61,342 nt of DNA. Source: RGIG7450 sp045648785. Its GTDB lineage: Bacteria; Bacillota; Clostridia; RUG12999. Under the pieces are notes generated by a model that made no database searches, was not told where the DNA came from, and saw only the letters and a list, made by a program, of their open reading frames with translations. The translations under genes and the position numbers were made by a program. The DNA is taken from assembly GCA_045648785.1 (NCBI GenBank), contig JAZROP010000040.1, positions 1 through 61,342 on the forward strand, in the 5' to 3' direction. Each line of letters starts with the position of its first letter. The stretch's first letter is position 1. This document shows, in pieces, positions 40,845 through 50,727 of the stretch.

Positions 40845-43457
40845 TTGACATTTTACAATCAAGCAAAAGAAGAAGTACTTGAGATGCTCGGCACGAATGC
40901 CGAAAAGGGTCTTTCCACCGCACAGGCAGAAAACCTTTTAAAAACTCACGGCGAAAACAGGCTCAGAGAAAAGAAAAAGAAAACAAACATGCAGAGATTT
41001 TTTGATCAGTTCAAAGATGTTATGATACTGATACTTATTGCTGCTGCAATAGTTTCCTTTGTAATTGCATGTGTTGAAAAAAATCCTCGTGAATTTTTTG
41101 AACCTGCACTTATTCTTCTGATAGTTATTTTAAATGCTCTTATGGGTGTTGTACAGGAAAGTAAGGCTGAAAAAGCTCTTGATGCGCTTAAAAATATGTC
41201 CGCTCCCCACGCAAAGGTTTTGCGTGACGGCGTTCAGACTGTTATAGATGCGGCAGAGCTTGTCCCCGGCGATATTATTGTGCTTGAAGCAGGCGATTTT
41301 ATTCCGGCTGACGCAAGACTACTGACCTCGGCAAGTCTTAAAAGTGAGGAATCTGCCCTAACCGGTGAATCTGTTCCGTCCGAAAAGGATGCAAATGCTG
41401 TAATTGCTGAAAATGCTCCTCTCGGAGACCGTAATAATATGGTTTTTTCGGGTTGCTCGGTTTCCTACGGCAGCGCCACCGCTGTTGTTACGGCTACCGG
41501 TATGGACACCGAAATGGGTAAAATTGCAAATCTTTTAGACAATGAAACAGACGGTCAAACTCCGCTCCAGCTCAAGCTTGCTCAGCTTGGCAAATATCTT
41601 GGCATAGTTGCTCTTTTAGCTTGCGCAATAATCTTTGTTATAGGAATTTTAAACAATATTGCCGTCATGGAAATATTTATGACCTCAGTTTCTCTTGCGG
41701 TTTCTGCAATACCCGAAGGTCTTCCCGCAATTGTTACAATTGTACTTTCTATCGGTGTTCAGAGAATGGTTAAGAAAAACGCGCTCATCCGCAGACTTCC
41801 CGCTGTTGAAACTCTCGGAAGCGCATCTATAATATGCTCTGACAAAACAGGTACACTTACCCAGAACAGAATGACACTCGTTAAAGCATACTGCGATGGC
41901 GGTGAAATTGAAGATATTACAAACTCATGCTCCGTTGGCGTAAAAAACCTTTTAATGCTTGGCAGCCTGTGCTCAAACGGCTCAGTAAATTTTGACGGTG
42001 CTAAAGAGGAACATATCGGTGATCCTACCGAAACCTCAATTATTGTTGCCGCTCATAAAAACGGCATGGAAAAAGAAGAGCTTAACAAAACATATCCCCG
42101 TCTTGCTGAGCTTCCCTTTGACTCGGACAGAAAACTTATGTCCACCATCAACACAATAAACGGTAAAAATGTTGTAATTGTCAAAGGTGCCTTCGATATG
42201 CTTTCACTTCGTTGCAAATCAGGCGACATAGAAAAAGCAACTGTAATGACTGAACAAATGAGCGAGGACGCTCTGCGAGTGCTCGCAATTGCTTATAAGG
42301 AAATTGACTGTGTTCCTGAAACTCTTACAAGTGAAGAGATTGAAAAAGACCTTATTTTCCTTGGTCTTGTGGGTATGATTGACCCTCCCAGACCCGAGGC
42401 AAAAGATGCTGTTAAAATTTGTCGCAAGGCTGGAATTAAACCTGTTATGATTACCGGCGACCATGTTGTTACCGCTTCGGCGATTGCCCGTGAGCTTGGT
42501 ATTCTCATGGATGGTGACATGGCAATTACCGGTACCCAGCTTGACGCTATGACAGATTCCGAGCTTGATGGCATAGTTGAAAAAATTTCCGTTTATGCAC
42601 GCGTATCTCCTGAGAACAAAATTCGCATAGTAAAAGCATGGCAGAGAAAAGGTCAGGTTGTTTCCATGACGGGTGACGGCGTAAACGACGCGCCTGCACT
42701 TAAAGCTGCTGACATTGGCTGTGCTATGGGTATTACAGGTACAGATGTTGCCAAAGGTGCAGCAGATATTACCCTTACCGACGACAACTTTGCCACAATC
42801 GTTGATGCAGTCCGCGAGGGCAGAGGTATTTACGATAACATAAAAAAAGTAGTAGGATTTCTTTTAGGTACAAATATCGGTGAAGTTATCACTGTATTTG
42901 CAGCAATGCTTTTATGGCATCAGACTCCTCTGCTTTCTATGCAGCTTTTATGGATTAACCTTGTAACCGATTCATTGCCGGCAATTGCACTTGGTATGGA
43001 GCCGGTCGAAAAAGACATTATGGGAAGAAAACCCAAAGCAAAAACCGAAGGCATTTTCGCAGGCGGTCTGGGAATTCGGGTTGTTCTTCAGGGATTCATG
43101 TTTGCCACTATTACCCTTGTAGGATTTAAACTGGGTCTTAACCAGCTCGGAACACTTCAAGCCGGACAAACAATGGCATTTATTATTCTCGCAATGTCTC
43201 AGGTTGTTCAGTCATTCAATATGCGTTCTGAAAAATCTATTTTCAAAATTGGACCTTTTACAAATACTAATCTTAACTGGGCGGCGCTTGCCTCCAGCCT
43301 GATGGTGATTCTTGTCCTCTTCAGTCCTCTTAGAGTTGCTTTTGGTCTCATAATCTTGCCCGTAAAGCTTTATCTTATCGCTCTCGGACTTATTTTCATC
43401 CCTATGGTGATAATGGAGATTTCAAAGCTCTTAGGACTTATTAAACATCACAAATAA
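40845..43457 (+). CDS. Cation P-type ATPase, calcium (P2A) type
   Basis: The 870-residue protein has the cation-ATPase N-terminal domain, E1-E2 domain with the actuator loop LTGES, PEGLPAIVTI in membrane helix 4 (calcium-site style), DKTGTLTQN for phosphorylation and GDGVNDAPAL. Related Firmicute proteins export Ca2+ and sometimes Mn2+. It uses a TTG start at 40845 with GGAGGG upstream. TATAAT at 40820-40825 is a possible -10. It sits between the feo genes and cardiolipin synthase with a strong terminator after it, so it is probably monocistronic. Confidence 0.92.
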   Translation: MTFYNQAKEEVLEMLGTNAEKGLSTAQAENLLKTHGENRLREKKKKTNMQRFFDQFKDVMILILIAAAIVSFVIACVEKNPREFFEPALILLIVILNALMGVVQESKAEKALDALKNMSAPHAKVLRDGVQTVIDAAELVPGDIIVLEAGDFIPADARLLTSASLKSEESALTGESVPSEKDANAVIAENAPLGDRNNMVFSGCSVSYGSATAVVTATGMDTEMGKIANLLDNETDGQTPLQLKLAQLGKYLGIVALLACAIIFVIGILNNIAVMEIFMTSVSLAVSAIPEGLPAIVTIVLSIGVQRMVKKNALIRRLPAVETLGSASIICSDKTGTLTQNRMTLVKAYCDGGEIEDITNSCSVGVKNLLMLGSLCSNGSVNFDGAKEEHIGDPTETSIIVAAHKNGMEKEELNKTYPRLAELPFDSDRKLMSTINTINGKNVVIVKGAFDMLSLRCKSGDIEKATVMTEQMSEDALRVLAIAYKEIDCVPETLTSEEIEKDLIFLGLVGMIDPPRPEAKDAVKICRKAGIKPVMITGDHVVTASAIARELGILMDGDMAITGTQLDAMTDSELDGIVEKISVYARVSPENKIRIVKAWQRKGQVVSMTGDGVNDAPALKAADIGCAMGITGTDVAKGAADITLTDDNFATIVDAVREGRGIYDNIKKVVGFLLGTNIGEVITVFAAMLLWHQTPLLSMQLLWINLVTDSLPAIALGMEPVEKDIMGRKPKAKTEGIFAGGLGIRVVLQGFMFATITLVGFKLGLNQLGTLQAGQTMAFIILAMSQVVQSFNMRSEKSIFKIGPFTNTNLNWAALASSLMVILVLFSPLRVAFGLIILPVKLYLIALGLIFIPMVIMEISKLLGLIKHHK

Positions 43458-43464
43458 TTTAGCC

Positions 43465-43514
43465 AAAAAGGAGTAATCCGCCTCTGAAAATCGGAGCTTG
43501 GATTATTCCTTTTT
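43465..43514 (+). terminator. Terminator of the calcium ATPase gene
   Basis: AAAAAGGAGTAATCC (43465-43479) pairs with GGATTATTCCTTTTT with one wobble, plus an inner stem CTCTG/CGGAG, followed by Ts. Confidence 0.8.
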
Positions 43515-43538
43515 CAGCTAACCCAAGGAGTTTTACCG

Positions 43539-45068
43539 ATGAACAAAAAATGGTTTCGTGCACTTTTCCGTCAGCGGATGCTTGTTGCTTTTTTAATAAT
43601 TGTTCAATTTATATTTATGATATACCTACTGATAAGCAGTAGTGCGACATCGGATGTTATTTCCGGAGTTCTGAAATTTGTAAGCATTGTTGTTTCCTTA
43701 TATATTTTTTCACGCAAGGACAAGGGAGCATACAAGCTTACATGGGTATTTATAATCCTGCTGTTTCCCCTTTTCGGCGGACTTTTTTACTTGATGTTTA
43801 CATTTCAGTCAAGCTTTAGGGCGTCTGCCAAAAAGGCGGATGCCATATCACAAAGAACCGCCTGCTATTACAATCTTCCGGGCACCGACCTTGAATTGGC
43901 AAAGGATTCTCTTCCGCAGGCATCCTCAGCACTTCACTATATGCAAAGCTATCTCGGTTTTCCTGTTTATTCCTCAGGTAAAACAGAATACTTGTCCCCG
44001 GGCGAAGATTTTTTCAGCCGACTTGTTTCAGAACTTGAAAAAGCTGAAAAATACATTTTTCTTGAATATTTTATAATTCAGGAAGGTAAAATGTGGAATA
44101 CCATTGTTGAAATACTAAAGAAAAAGGTTGCCTCGGGCGTAAAGGTGAGGATTATATATGACGATATGGGTTGCTTTTTTCTGTTGCCCAAAAATTACGC
44201 AAAACATCTTAAAAGTCTTGGTATAGAGTGCGTGGTTTTCAACCCGTTCCGTCCGCTCCTGTCTGTAATCCAGAACAACCGAGACCACAGAAAAATTACC
44301 GTAATTGACGGAAAAGTTGCATTTACTGGCGGAATAAATCTTGCCGACGAGTATATCAATGCCTACGAAAAGCACGGCCACTGGAAAGACTGTGCACTTA
44401 TGGTCAGTGGCAAAGCAGCCTGGGGGCTTACAGTTGTTTTTCTGCAGATGTGGGAGCTATGCACAAGAAAAACCGAGGACTATTCGGTTTACTATCCACG
44501 TGAGGAGTTTGGCATGTCAGACAAGGGGTATATCATTCCCTACTGTGACAGTCCTCTCGACTTTGAAAATGTCGGCGAACATGTATACCTGCAAATTATA
44601 AATAGCGCAAAAAAATATGTATATATTAACACTCCATACCTGATAATTGACAGCAGCACGGTTTCTGCGCTCTGTCTTGCTGCCAAAAGTGGTGTTGATG
44701 TGCGAATTGTTACCCCTCATAAATGGGACAAGCGTATTGTTCATATGGCCACACGCTCATATTATCGCGAGCTTATAAGTGCGGGGGTTAAAATTTACGA
44801 ATATACAAACGGATTTATACATTCAAAAACCTTTGTTTCAGACGATTATGCTGCAACTGTCGGAACAGCAAATCTAGACTTTCGAAGTCTTTACCTTCAG
44901 TTTGAGTGTGGTGTCTTAATGTACGACACTCCCGCGGTTATGCAGATAAAAGAGGATTTTTTGTCCACGCTTAAAATCTGCCAGCCTATTACAGAGGAGG
45001 ATTGCAAATGCAATCTCCTGACACGCTTTTGTCAGGATATATTAAGGCTTATAGCACCACTTATGTAA
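43539..45068 (+). CDS. cls: Cardiolipin synthase
   Basis: The 509-residue protein has two N-terminal membrane helices (near residues 13-33 and 40-88) and two phospholipase D HKD motifs: HRKITVIDGKVAFTGG near 250 and HSKTFVSDDYAATVGTAN near 428. It condenses two phosphatidylglycerols into cardiolipin in the membrane. AAGGAG lies upstream of the ATG. It ends with its own terminator. Confidence 0.94.
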   Translation: MNKKWFRALFRQRMLVAFLIIVQFIFMIYLLISSSATSDVISGVLKFVSIVVSLYIFSRKDKGAYKLTWVFIILLFPLFGGLFYLMFTFQSSFRASAKKADAISQRTACYYNLPGTDLELAKDSLPQASSALHYMQSYLGFPVYSSGKTEYLSPGEDFFSRLVSELEKAEKYIFLEYFIIQEGKMWNTIVEILKKKVASGVKVRIIYDDMGCFFLLPKNYAKHLKSLGIECVVFNPFRPLLSVIQNNRDHRKITVIDGKVAFTGGINLADEYINAYEKHGHWKDCALMVSGKAAWGLTVVFLQMWELCTRKTEDYSVYYPREEFGMSDKGYIIPYCDSPLDFENVGEHVYLQIINSAKKYVYINTPYLIIDSSTVSALCLAAKSGVDVRIVTPHKWDKRIVHMATRSYYRELISAGVKIYEYTNGFIHSKTFVSDDYAATVGTANLDFRSLYLQFECGVLMYDTPAVMQIKEDFLSTLKICQPITEEDCKCNLLTRFCQDILRLIAPLM

Positions 45069-45073
45069 AAGTA

Positions 45074-45105
45074 AAAAAGCTCTTGCAAATTTGCAAGAGC
45101 TTTTT
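45074..45105. terminator. Bidirectional terminator after cardiolipin synthase
   Basis: AAAAAGCTCTTGCAA and TTGCAAGAGCTTTTT form a perfect 15-bp stem between the convergent cls and CapA-family genes. Confidence 0.92.
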
Positions 45106-45110
45106 GTCAA

Positions 45111-46256
45111 CTAAAAATCTTTTTTATATTCCTCCGGCAGAAATTCCTGTGGGATTGTATCATATACATACTGATAAAGTGTGTCATAGTCAAATGTGTG
45201 TCCGAAAAATGTTTTAACAGAATGTCTTTCGGCAAGTTCAGGTGTGTAGTCTTTCATATAGTAAATGGTGTTACTCATGAGATTTCTGTTAAAATGGAAT
45301 ACTGTCGGCTCAAAAACCACTTTTTCAAGATATGGTTTGCCGTCATCCACCTGAACAATATCAAATCCTATCATACCGCCCACCATATTATACTGATAAG
45401 CCTGCTCTGCGGCAAAATTTCCAAGCGAATAAACACAAAGAGTTTTATTACCATTTACTCCTGTCAGCCACTCTATAGGCTGAATAACATGAGGATGGTG
45501 CCCAATTATGGCATCCGCCCCGGCATCTGCTATAAGCTGTCCCACTCTTTTTTGTTCATCGTTATACATAAACTGGTCTTCATTACCCCAGTGAATGGAC
45601 ACCATTATAAAATCAGAAACCCCTTTTGCCACTTCAATCTGCCTTTTTATAACTTCATCCTCTATGTAAGGAATTGCAAGCGGTGATGCCGGATTTTTTC
45701 TTATTCCGTTTGTATCGTAAGTATAAGAAAGAAAGGCTATCTTAATGCCATTTTTCTCCGTAACCCGTATATTGTTGTAATCCGCCTCGTTTTCATAGCC
45801 GCCAATCATAAGAACATCCTGATTTTCCCAGAAATTTATGGTTGCGGCAAGTCCGTCCGAGCCTTTGTCAAGCATATGATTATTGGCAATTCCCACAACA
45901 TCAAATCCAAGCTCTACTAAATCATATCCCAACTCCTGCGGACTGTTGAAACAGGGATAAAAGCTTATTTCATACCCCTCGCCACACATAAGCGTTTCCT
46001 GATTGATAAACGCAATGTCTGCCGTCGAGATTCTTTCTGCAACTTTTTCAAATGTGGGTTTGAAATTATATTTTCTGCCACCCTCTATGGCATTATACTC
46101 CGCATCACGGATGTTGCCCACATATATAATATTGTCACCGCAACCAATAAAGCTGACGGTTTCAACTTTTGGCTCTGCAACAACCGGCTCAGCCGGTTTT
46201 TCTCCACAGGAGGTGAGCATCATTGCTACAAGAATTATTAAAAAAAGTTTTTTCAT
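45111..46256 (-). CDS. CapA-family lipoprotein (poly-gamma-glutamate synthesis type)
   Basis: The 381-residue protein has a lipobox (LTSC at residues 14-17) and a metallophosphatase-like PGA_cap domain with GCGDNIIY near 39, IANNHMLDKG near 122, and SIHWGNED and GHHPHVIQPIEW. Family members are tied to poly-gamma-glutamate or capsule export and some to phosphatase activity; which applies here is unclear. A Glu/Pro-rich linker follows the lipobox. Monocistronic on the minus strand. Confidence 0.9.
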   Translation of the reverse strand: MKKLFLIILVAMMLTSCGEKPAEPVVAEPKVETVSFIGCGDNIIYVGNIRDAEYNAIEGGRKYNFKPTFEKVAERISTADIAFINQETLMCGEGYEISFYPCFNSPQELGYDLVELGFDVVGIANNHMLDKGSDGLAATINFWENQDVLMIGGYENEADYNNIRVTEKNGIKIAFLSYTYDTNGIRKNPASPLAIPYIEDEVIKRQIEVAKGVSDFIMVSIHWGNEDQFMYNDEQKRVGQLIADAGADAIIGHHPHVIQPIEWLTGVNGNKTLCVYSLGNFAAEQAYQYNMVGGMIGFDIVQVDDGKPYLEKVVFEPTVFHFNRNLMSNTIYYMKDYTPELAERHSVKTFFGHTFDYDTLYQYVYDTIPQEFLPEEYKKDF

Positions 46257-46324
46257 ATTACCATCCCTTCCGGCTTTATTTTATCACATTTAGACAAACT
46301 AATCAACTTTTTTATTTATTCCTC

Positions 46325-46369
46325 TTGACTTTAGCGCTTTAAAGTGTTATACTGTTAAAGTATTAAAGT
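46325..46369 (+). promoter_or_regulatory. his operon promoter with TTAAAGT repeats
   Basis: TTGACT (46325-46330), 17 bp, TATACT (46348-46353). Three direct copies of TTAAAGT begin at 46339, 46355 and 46363, and the first is part of the palindrome CTTTAAAG. The repeats sit in the spacer and the start-site region, as expected for a repressor such as the TrpR-like protein encoded first in the operon. Confidence 0.7.
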
Positions 46370-46386
46370 GAAATGGAGTAAAAATT

Positions 46387-46671
46387 ATGATATTTCAGAC
46401 TAAAGAAACAAATGAATTATTTAATGCCATCCTTTCAATTGACAATTCTGAGGAATGTGGCAATTTTTTCAACGATATCTGCACCGTTAAAGAGCTTCAG
46501 GATTTGTCCCAGAGATTTCAGGTGGCAAAGCTTTTAAAATTGGGCAAAAGCTATCAGGAAATTTCCAAAGAAACAGGAGCAAGCACTGCAACAATTAGCA
46601 GGGTTAACCGTAGTCTTGTTTACGGCAATGGTGGCTACAAATCTGTTCTTGGCAGGCTGGAGGATAAATAA
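46387..46671 (+). CDS. TrpR/YerC-type transcriptional regulator heading the his operon
   Basis: The 94-residue protein has the TrpR-family helix-turn-helix (LKLGKSYQEISKETGASTATISRV, with key residues Y, EIS, T, ISR, near 58-80). YerC/YecD-type proteins of Firmicutes are often encoded with his genes and are thought to repress them in response to histidine. Its stop overlaps the hisZ start (TAATG). GGAG lies upstream of the ATG. Confidence 0.88.
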   Translation: MIFQTKETNELFNAILSIDNSEECGNFFNDICTVKELQDLSQRFQVAKLLKLGKSYQEISKETGASTATISRVNRSLVYGNGGYKSVLGRLEDK

Positions 46672-47771
46672 TGAAAACTGAACTTTTTAAAAATGATGAA
46701 AAGGCTGTTTTTCAGCTCAGAAGTCTTTACAGAAAATATGGCTATACCCAATATAAAATGAGTAAGTTCGAAGAGTATGATTTGTATGTACGCAACAAGG
46801 ACTTTCTTGTTTCGGATAATGTAATCACCTTCACAGACACCAATGGTAAACTTATGGCTTTAAAGCCTGATGTTACCTTATCTATTATTAAAAATACCGA
46901 GGATGTTCCCGGAACAGTTCACAAGGTATATTATAACGAAAATGTTTACAGAGTTTCGGGTGGGACACAGTCTTTTAAGGAAATAATGCAGGCAGGTCTT
47001 GAGTGTATCGGTGATATTGACGATTACTGCATTTGCGAGGTTCTGACACTTGCCGCAGAAAGTCTTAAAAACATTTCGGACGATTTTGTTCTGGACATTT
47101 CACATCTCGGAATTTTATCTGCTGTGATAGAGTCACTAGGAGTTTCAACCGACGCCGCAAAAAAACTTACCCAGGCAGTCGGTGAAAAAAACATTCATGC
47201 AATTGGTGCAATCTGTGAAGCGGAAGGAAAAAATCCTGAAATTTTGAAAAAGCTTGTATCTACCTATGGAACTTTGGACAAAGTATGCCCTGTTCTTGAT
47301 GAGCTTTGCTGCACCGATGAGGTTTCCCGTCTTAAAAATATTGTTTCAGCACTTGAAAAAAGTGGACTTAAAGGAAAGGTGAGAATAGATTTTTCTGTTA
47401 TTAACGACATGAGTTATTATAACGGATTTGTATTCAAAGGCTTTGTAAACGGTGTCGCGTCCGGAATTCTCTCGGGCGGACAGTATGATAAGCTGATGCG
47501 AAAAATGGGCAGAAAGTCAGGCGCTATTGGCTTTGCTGTATATCTTGATATGCTTGAAAGACTTGCTAATGAGGAAAAGCAGTTTGATGTTGATGTAGTT
47601 ATGCTTTATGATGATTCAACAGATTTTGCAATAGTAAAAAATGCCGTAAACCTAATGATTGCCGGGGAGCAAACGGTTATGGCACAAAAACAAATTCCCG
47701 ATAAAATAAGATATCGTCAGCTTGTGAAAATTACTGAGGAAGGGGTTGAAACACTTGAAAACAATGCTTAA
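46671..47771 (+). CDS. hisZ: ATP phosphoribosyltransferase regulatory subunit
   Basis: The 366-residue HisRS paralogue shows motif 2-like ALKPDVTLSIIK and the late GGQYDKLMRKMGRKSGAIGFAV region split by key G and R residues, but lacks an anticodon domain of full HisRS length. It activates the short HisG that follows. It overlaps yerC by one base and hisG by about 8 bp. Confidence 0.93.
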   Translation: MKTELFKNDEKAVFQLRSLYRKYGYTQYKMSKFEEYDLYVRNKDFLVSDNVITFTDTNGKLMALKPDVTLSIIKNTEDVPGTVHKVYYNENVYRVSGGTQSFKEIMQAGLECIGDIDDYCICEVLTLAAESLKNISDDFVLDISHLGILSAVIESLGVSTDAAKKLTQAVGEKNIHAIGAICEAEGKNPEILKKLVSTYGTLDKVCPVLDELCCTDEVSRLKNIVSALEKSGLKGKVRIDFSVINDMSYYNGFVFKGFVNGVASGILSGGQYDKLMRKMGRKSGAIGFAVYLDMLERLANEEKQFDVDVVMLYDDSTDFAIVKNAVNLMIAGEQTVMAQKQIPDKIRYRQLVKITEEGVETLENNA

Positions 47772-48396
47772 TGTTGCCCTTCCCAAAGGAAGACTTGGCG
47801 AAAAGGTTTACTCCATGTTTGCCGACGCCGGATTTGAGTGTCCCTCCATTTTGGAAAAGGGCAGAAAACTTATATTCGAAAGCCAGGAAAAGGGCGTCCG
47901 TTATTTTTGGGTTAAGCCGTCGGATGTTGCAATTTATGTTGAGCGCGGTGCGGCTGATATTGGTGTCGCTGGAAAGGATATTTTGCTGGAATACGCTCCC
48001 GATGTGTATGAGCTTTTAGACCTTGATATAGGCAAATGCCACATGGCAGTTGCCGCAAAAAAGGACTTCCGCGACGACCCGTCAAAAACTCTCAGGGTTG
48101 CGACCAAATTCTCCAATATAGCTAGAAGCTATTATGATTCCCTCGGCAGGGATATTGATATAATCCACTTAAACGGTTCTATTGAAATTGCTCCTATTTT
48201 AGGACTTTCGGATGTTATTGTGGATATTGTCGAAACAGGTAAGACTCTTGTTGAAAACGACCTTGCAGTGGTAACAAAATTTGTGCCTATCAGCGCAAGA
48301 TTTATTGCCAATAAATCAAGTTTTAAATTTAAAGGTGAGCAAATTGAAAAAATAACAGAGCACCTGGCAAAATTAGTGGAGGAAAAAAATGATTAA
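47764..48396 (+). CDS. hisG: ATP phosphoribosyltransferase, short form
   Basis: This catalyses the first step, ATP plus PRPP to phosphoribosyl-ATP. The protein is about 210 residues, begins LNVALPKGRLGEKV, contains the family GAADIGVAGKDIL segment and the PRPP-site DIVETGKTL, and lacks the C-terminal regulatory domain, matching the presence of hisZ. The start is uncertain: ATG at 47764, or TTG at 47755 or 47746; the purine-rich GAGGAAGGGG at 47736-47745 fits the TTG options better. Confidence 0.9.
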   Translation: MLNVALPKGRLGEKVYSMFADAGFECPSILEKGRKLIFESQEKGVRYFWVKPSDVAIYVERGAADIGVAGKDILLEYAPDVYELLDLDIGKCHMAVAAKKDFRDDPSKTLRVATKFSNIARSYYDSLGRDIDIIHLNGSIEIAPILGLSDVIVDIVETGKTLVENDLAVVTKFVPISARFIANKSSFKFKGEQIEKITEHLAKLVEEKND

Positions 48397-49663
48397 AATA
48401 TTAAAGTTCGGCGAGGTTTCTCCCGATGAAATATTTTCACGGGTAGTGCCTGAAATGGATGTCAGTGCTATTGTTTCGGAAATCATTTCAGATGTTCGTA
48501 ATAATGGCGACAATGCACTTTTAAAATATACAGAAAAATTTGACGGAGCAAAACTCGAAAGCCTTCTTGTTTCACGTGAGGAAATTGATGCGGCGGTTAA
48601 AAATACCCCGCCCGAATTTCTTGAAATACTCCGGAAAGCAGCCGCTAACATCCGCAAATTCCATTCAAAGCAAGTTAGAAACAGCTTTATTATAAATGAC
48701 GAAAATGGTATTGTGACCGGTCAGAAGATAATCCCCGTTGACCGTGCAGGACTTTATGTTCCCGGTGGTACCGCGGCCTATCCCTCAACTGTTTTAATGG
48801 ATTCTATTCCTGCAAAAATTGCCGGTGTTCCGGAGCTTATTATGGTAACTCCCCCGTCGGCTGATGGCAAGATTAACCCCGTAATACTGGCGGCAGCAGA
48901 GATTGCCGGTGTTGATAAAATATTTAAAGTGGGCGGTGCTCAGGCCATTGCCGCACTTGCTTATGGTACCCAGTCCATCCCTAAAGTAGATAAAATTGTA
49001 GGCCCCGGCAATGCTTTTGTTGCAGAAGCAAAAAAACAAGTATTTGGAATGGTTTCCATTGATATGATTGCCGGTCCAAGCGAAATTTTAGTTGTTGCCG
49101 ACGCCACCAACAATCCGTCACATATTGCCGCAGATCTGCTTTCTCAGGCTGAGCATGACAAGCTCGCAAGCGCCGTGCTTGTGACAGACTCAGAACCTTT
49201 TGCAAAAAAAGTAAGTGAAGAAATTGAAAAACAGCTTCCTCTTCTCGAAAGAGAGGAAATTGCAAGAATTTCCATTGACAACAACGGCAAAATCATTATT
49301 ACAGATGATATTGCCTCTGCAATTGAGATTGCAAACGAAATTGCTCCCGAGCACCTTGAACTTTGCCTTGATAACCCATTTGACTACCTTGACATGATTC
49401 GTCATGCAGGCTCAATCTTTATGGGCAAAAACTGTCCAGAGGCACTTGGCGACTATTTCGCAGGCCCAAACCACACTCTGCCCACAAGCGGTACGGCAAA
49501 ATTCTCCTCTCCCCTGTCGGTAGATGATTTTATTAAGAAAACTCAATACACTTATTATACAAAAGAGGCACTTGCCCGAGTTGCTAAGGATGTCGGTTAT
49601 TTTGCCGAAAAGGAAGGCTTAACTGCTCACGCAAAAAGTGCTACAATTCGCAGCGAGGAATAA
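48389..49663 (+). CDS. hisD: Histidinol dehydrogenase
   Basis: The 424-residue enzyme oxidises histidinol to histidine in two NAD-linked steps. Seen: YVPGGTAAYPSTVLM near 113, GPGNAFVAEAKK near 207, HIAADLLSQAEHD near 250 (zinc and catalytic His/Glu region) and GPNHTLPTSGTAKF near 362. GTGGAGG precedes the start, which overlaps hisG by 8 bp. Confidence 0.97.
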   Translation: MIKILKFGEVSPDEIFSRVVPEMDVSAIVSEIISDVRNNGDNALLKYTEKFDGAKLESLLVSREEIDAAVKNTPPEFLEILRKAAANIRKFHSKQVRNSFIINDENGIVTGQKIIPVDRAGLYVPGGTAAYPSTVLMDSIPAKIAGVPELIMVTPPSADGKINPVILAAAEIAGVDKIFKVGGAQAIAALAYGTQSIPKVDKIVGPGNAFVAEAKKQVFGMVSIDMIAGPSEILVVADATNNPSHIAADLLSQAEHDKLASAVLVTDSEPFAKKVSEEIEKQLPLLEREEIARISIDNNGKIIITDDIASAIEIANEIAPEHLELCLDNPFDYLDMIRHAGSIFMGKNCPEALGDYFAGPNHTLPTSGTAKFSSPLSVDDFIKKTQYTYYTKEALARVAKDVGYFAEKEGLTAHAKSATIRSEE

Positions 49664-49665
49664 AA

Positions 49666-50727
49666 ATGAGCAGATTTTTCAGCGAAAAATATAAAAATTT
49701 AACACCATACACACCCGGCGAACAGCCAAAAGATATGAAATACCTTAAGCTTAACACAAACGAGTCCCCTTTTCCTCCGTCCAAAAAAGCAATAGCGTTG
49801 GCGGCAGAGGAAGCGGCAAAGCTTCAGCTTTATCCCGATCCCGAGTGTCGGACACTTACCGAGGCTATTGCGAAAAATCTTGGTGTAGATTTTTCCGAGG
49901 TGCTTGTTACTAATGGTTCAGACGAAATTTTAAATTTTGCTTTTATGGCATATTGTGACAGCAAAACCCCTGCTGTTTTCCCCGATATAACCTACGGATT
50001 TTACCCCGTTTTTGCGGAGATAAACAATCTGCCTTACGAGCAAATTCCTTTAAAAGAGGATTTTACCATTAATATAACTGATTATATCAGTATTGGCAAA
50101 ACCATATTTATTGCCAATCCCAACGCCCCGACAGGCATAGCTTTAAAGCCTTCAGAAATTGAGGAAATTTTAAAATCAAATCCTGACAATGTATTGGTAA
50201 TTGACGAGGCTTATGTGGATTTTGGCAGCGAAAGTTGTGTTCCTCTTATACATAAGTATGACAATCTGCTTGTCACTCAGACATTTTCAAAATCCCGTTC
50301 AATGGCGGGCGCCAGGCTAGGTTTTGGCGTGGGAAGTGCAAAACTTATTCAGGACCTTAATACAATTAAATATTCCACCAACCCATACAACATCAACCGT
50401 ATGACAATGGCGGCCGGACTTGGCGTTATGGCTGACGAAGAATATACTAAGGGAAACTGCAAATCGATTATAGAGAGCAAACAATATGCCGAAGCACAAT
50501 TAAAACTCCTTGGTTTTGAAATGACAGATTCCCTTGCAAACTTTATTTTTGCAAAACATCCGGATGTTTCCGGTGAGGACCTATATTTAAAACTTAAATC
50601 AAGAGGCGTTTTAGTCCGCCATTTTAACAAAGAAAATATAAGCGATTATAATCGAATAACTGTTGGAACGAAAGAGCAAATGCAGACGCTTATCTGCGAA
50701 ATTAAAAAAATACTGGAGGCTAAATAA
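49666..50727 (+). CDS. hisC: Histidinol-phosphate aminotransferase
   Basis: The 353-residue PLP enzyme converts imidazole acetol phosphate to histidinol phosphate. Seen: LNTNESPFPPS near 28, NPNAPTG near 143, DEAYVDFG near 177 and the PLP lysine in TFSKSRSMAGARLG near 208. It starts 2 bp after hisD and overlaps hisB by one base. Confidence 0.96.
   Translation: MSRFFSEKYKNLTPYTPGEQPKDMKYLKLNTNESPFPPSKKAIALAAEEAAKLQLYPDPECRTLTEAIAKNLGVDFSEVLVTNGSDEILNFAFMAYCDSKTPAVFPDITYGFYPVFAEINNLPYEQIPLKEDFTINITDYISIGKTIFIANPNAPTGIALKPSEIEEILKSNPDNVLVIDEAYVDFGSESCVPLIHKYDNLLVTQTFSKSRSMAGARLGFGVGSAKLIQDLNTIKYSTNPYNINRMTMAAGLGVMADEEYTKGNCKSIIESKQYAEAQLKLLGFEMTDSLANFIFAKHPDVSGEDLYLKLKSRGVLVRHFNKENISDYNRITVGTKEQMQTLICEIKKILEAK

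Noticed and set aside
46300..46390. T-box or leader peptide for the his operon
   Set aside because: The gap between the promoter and the first gene is too short for a T-box and no His-rich leader frame is present.
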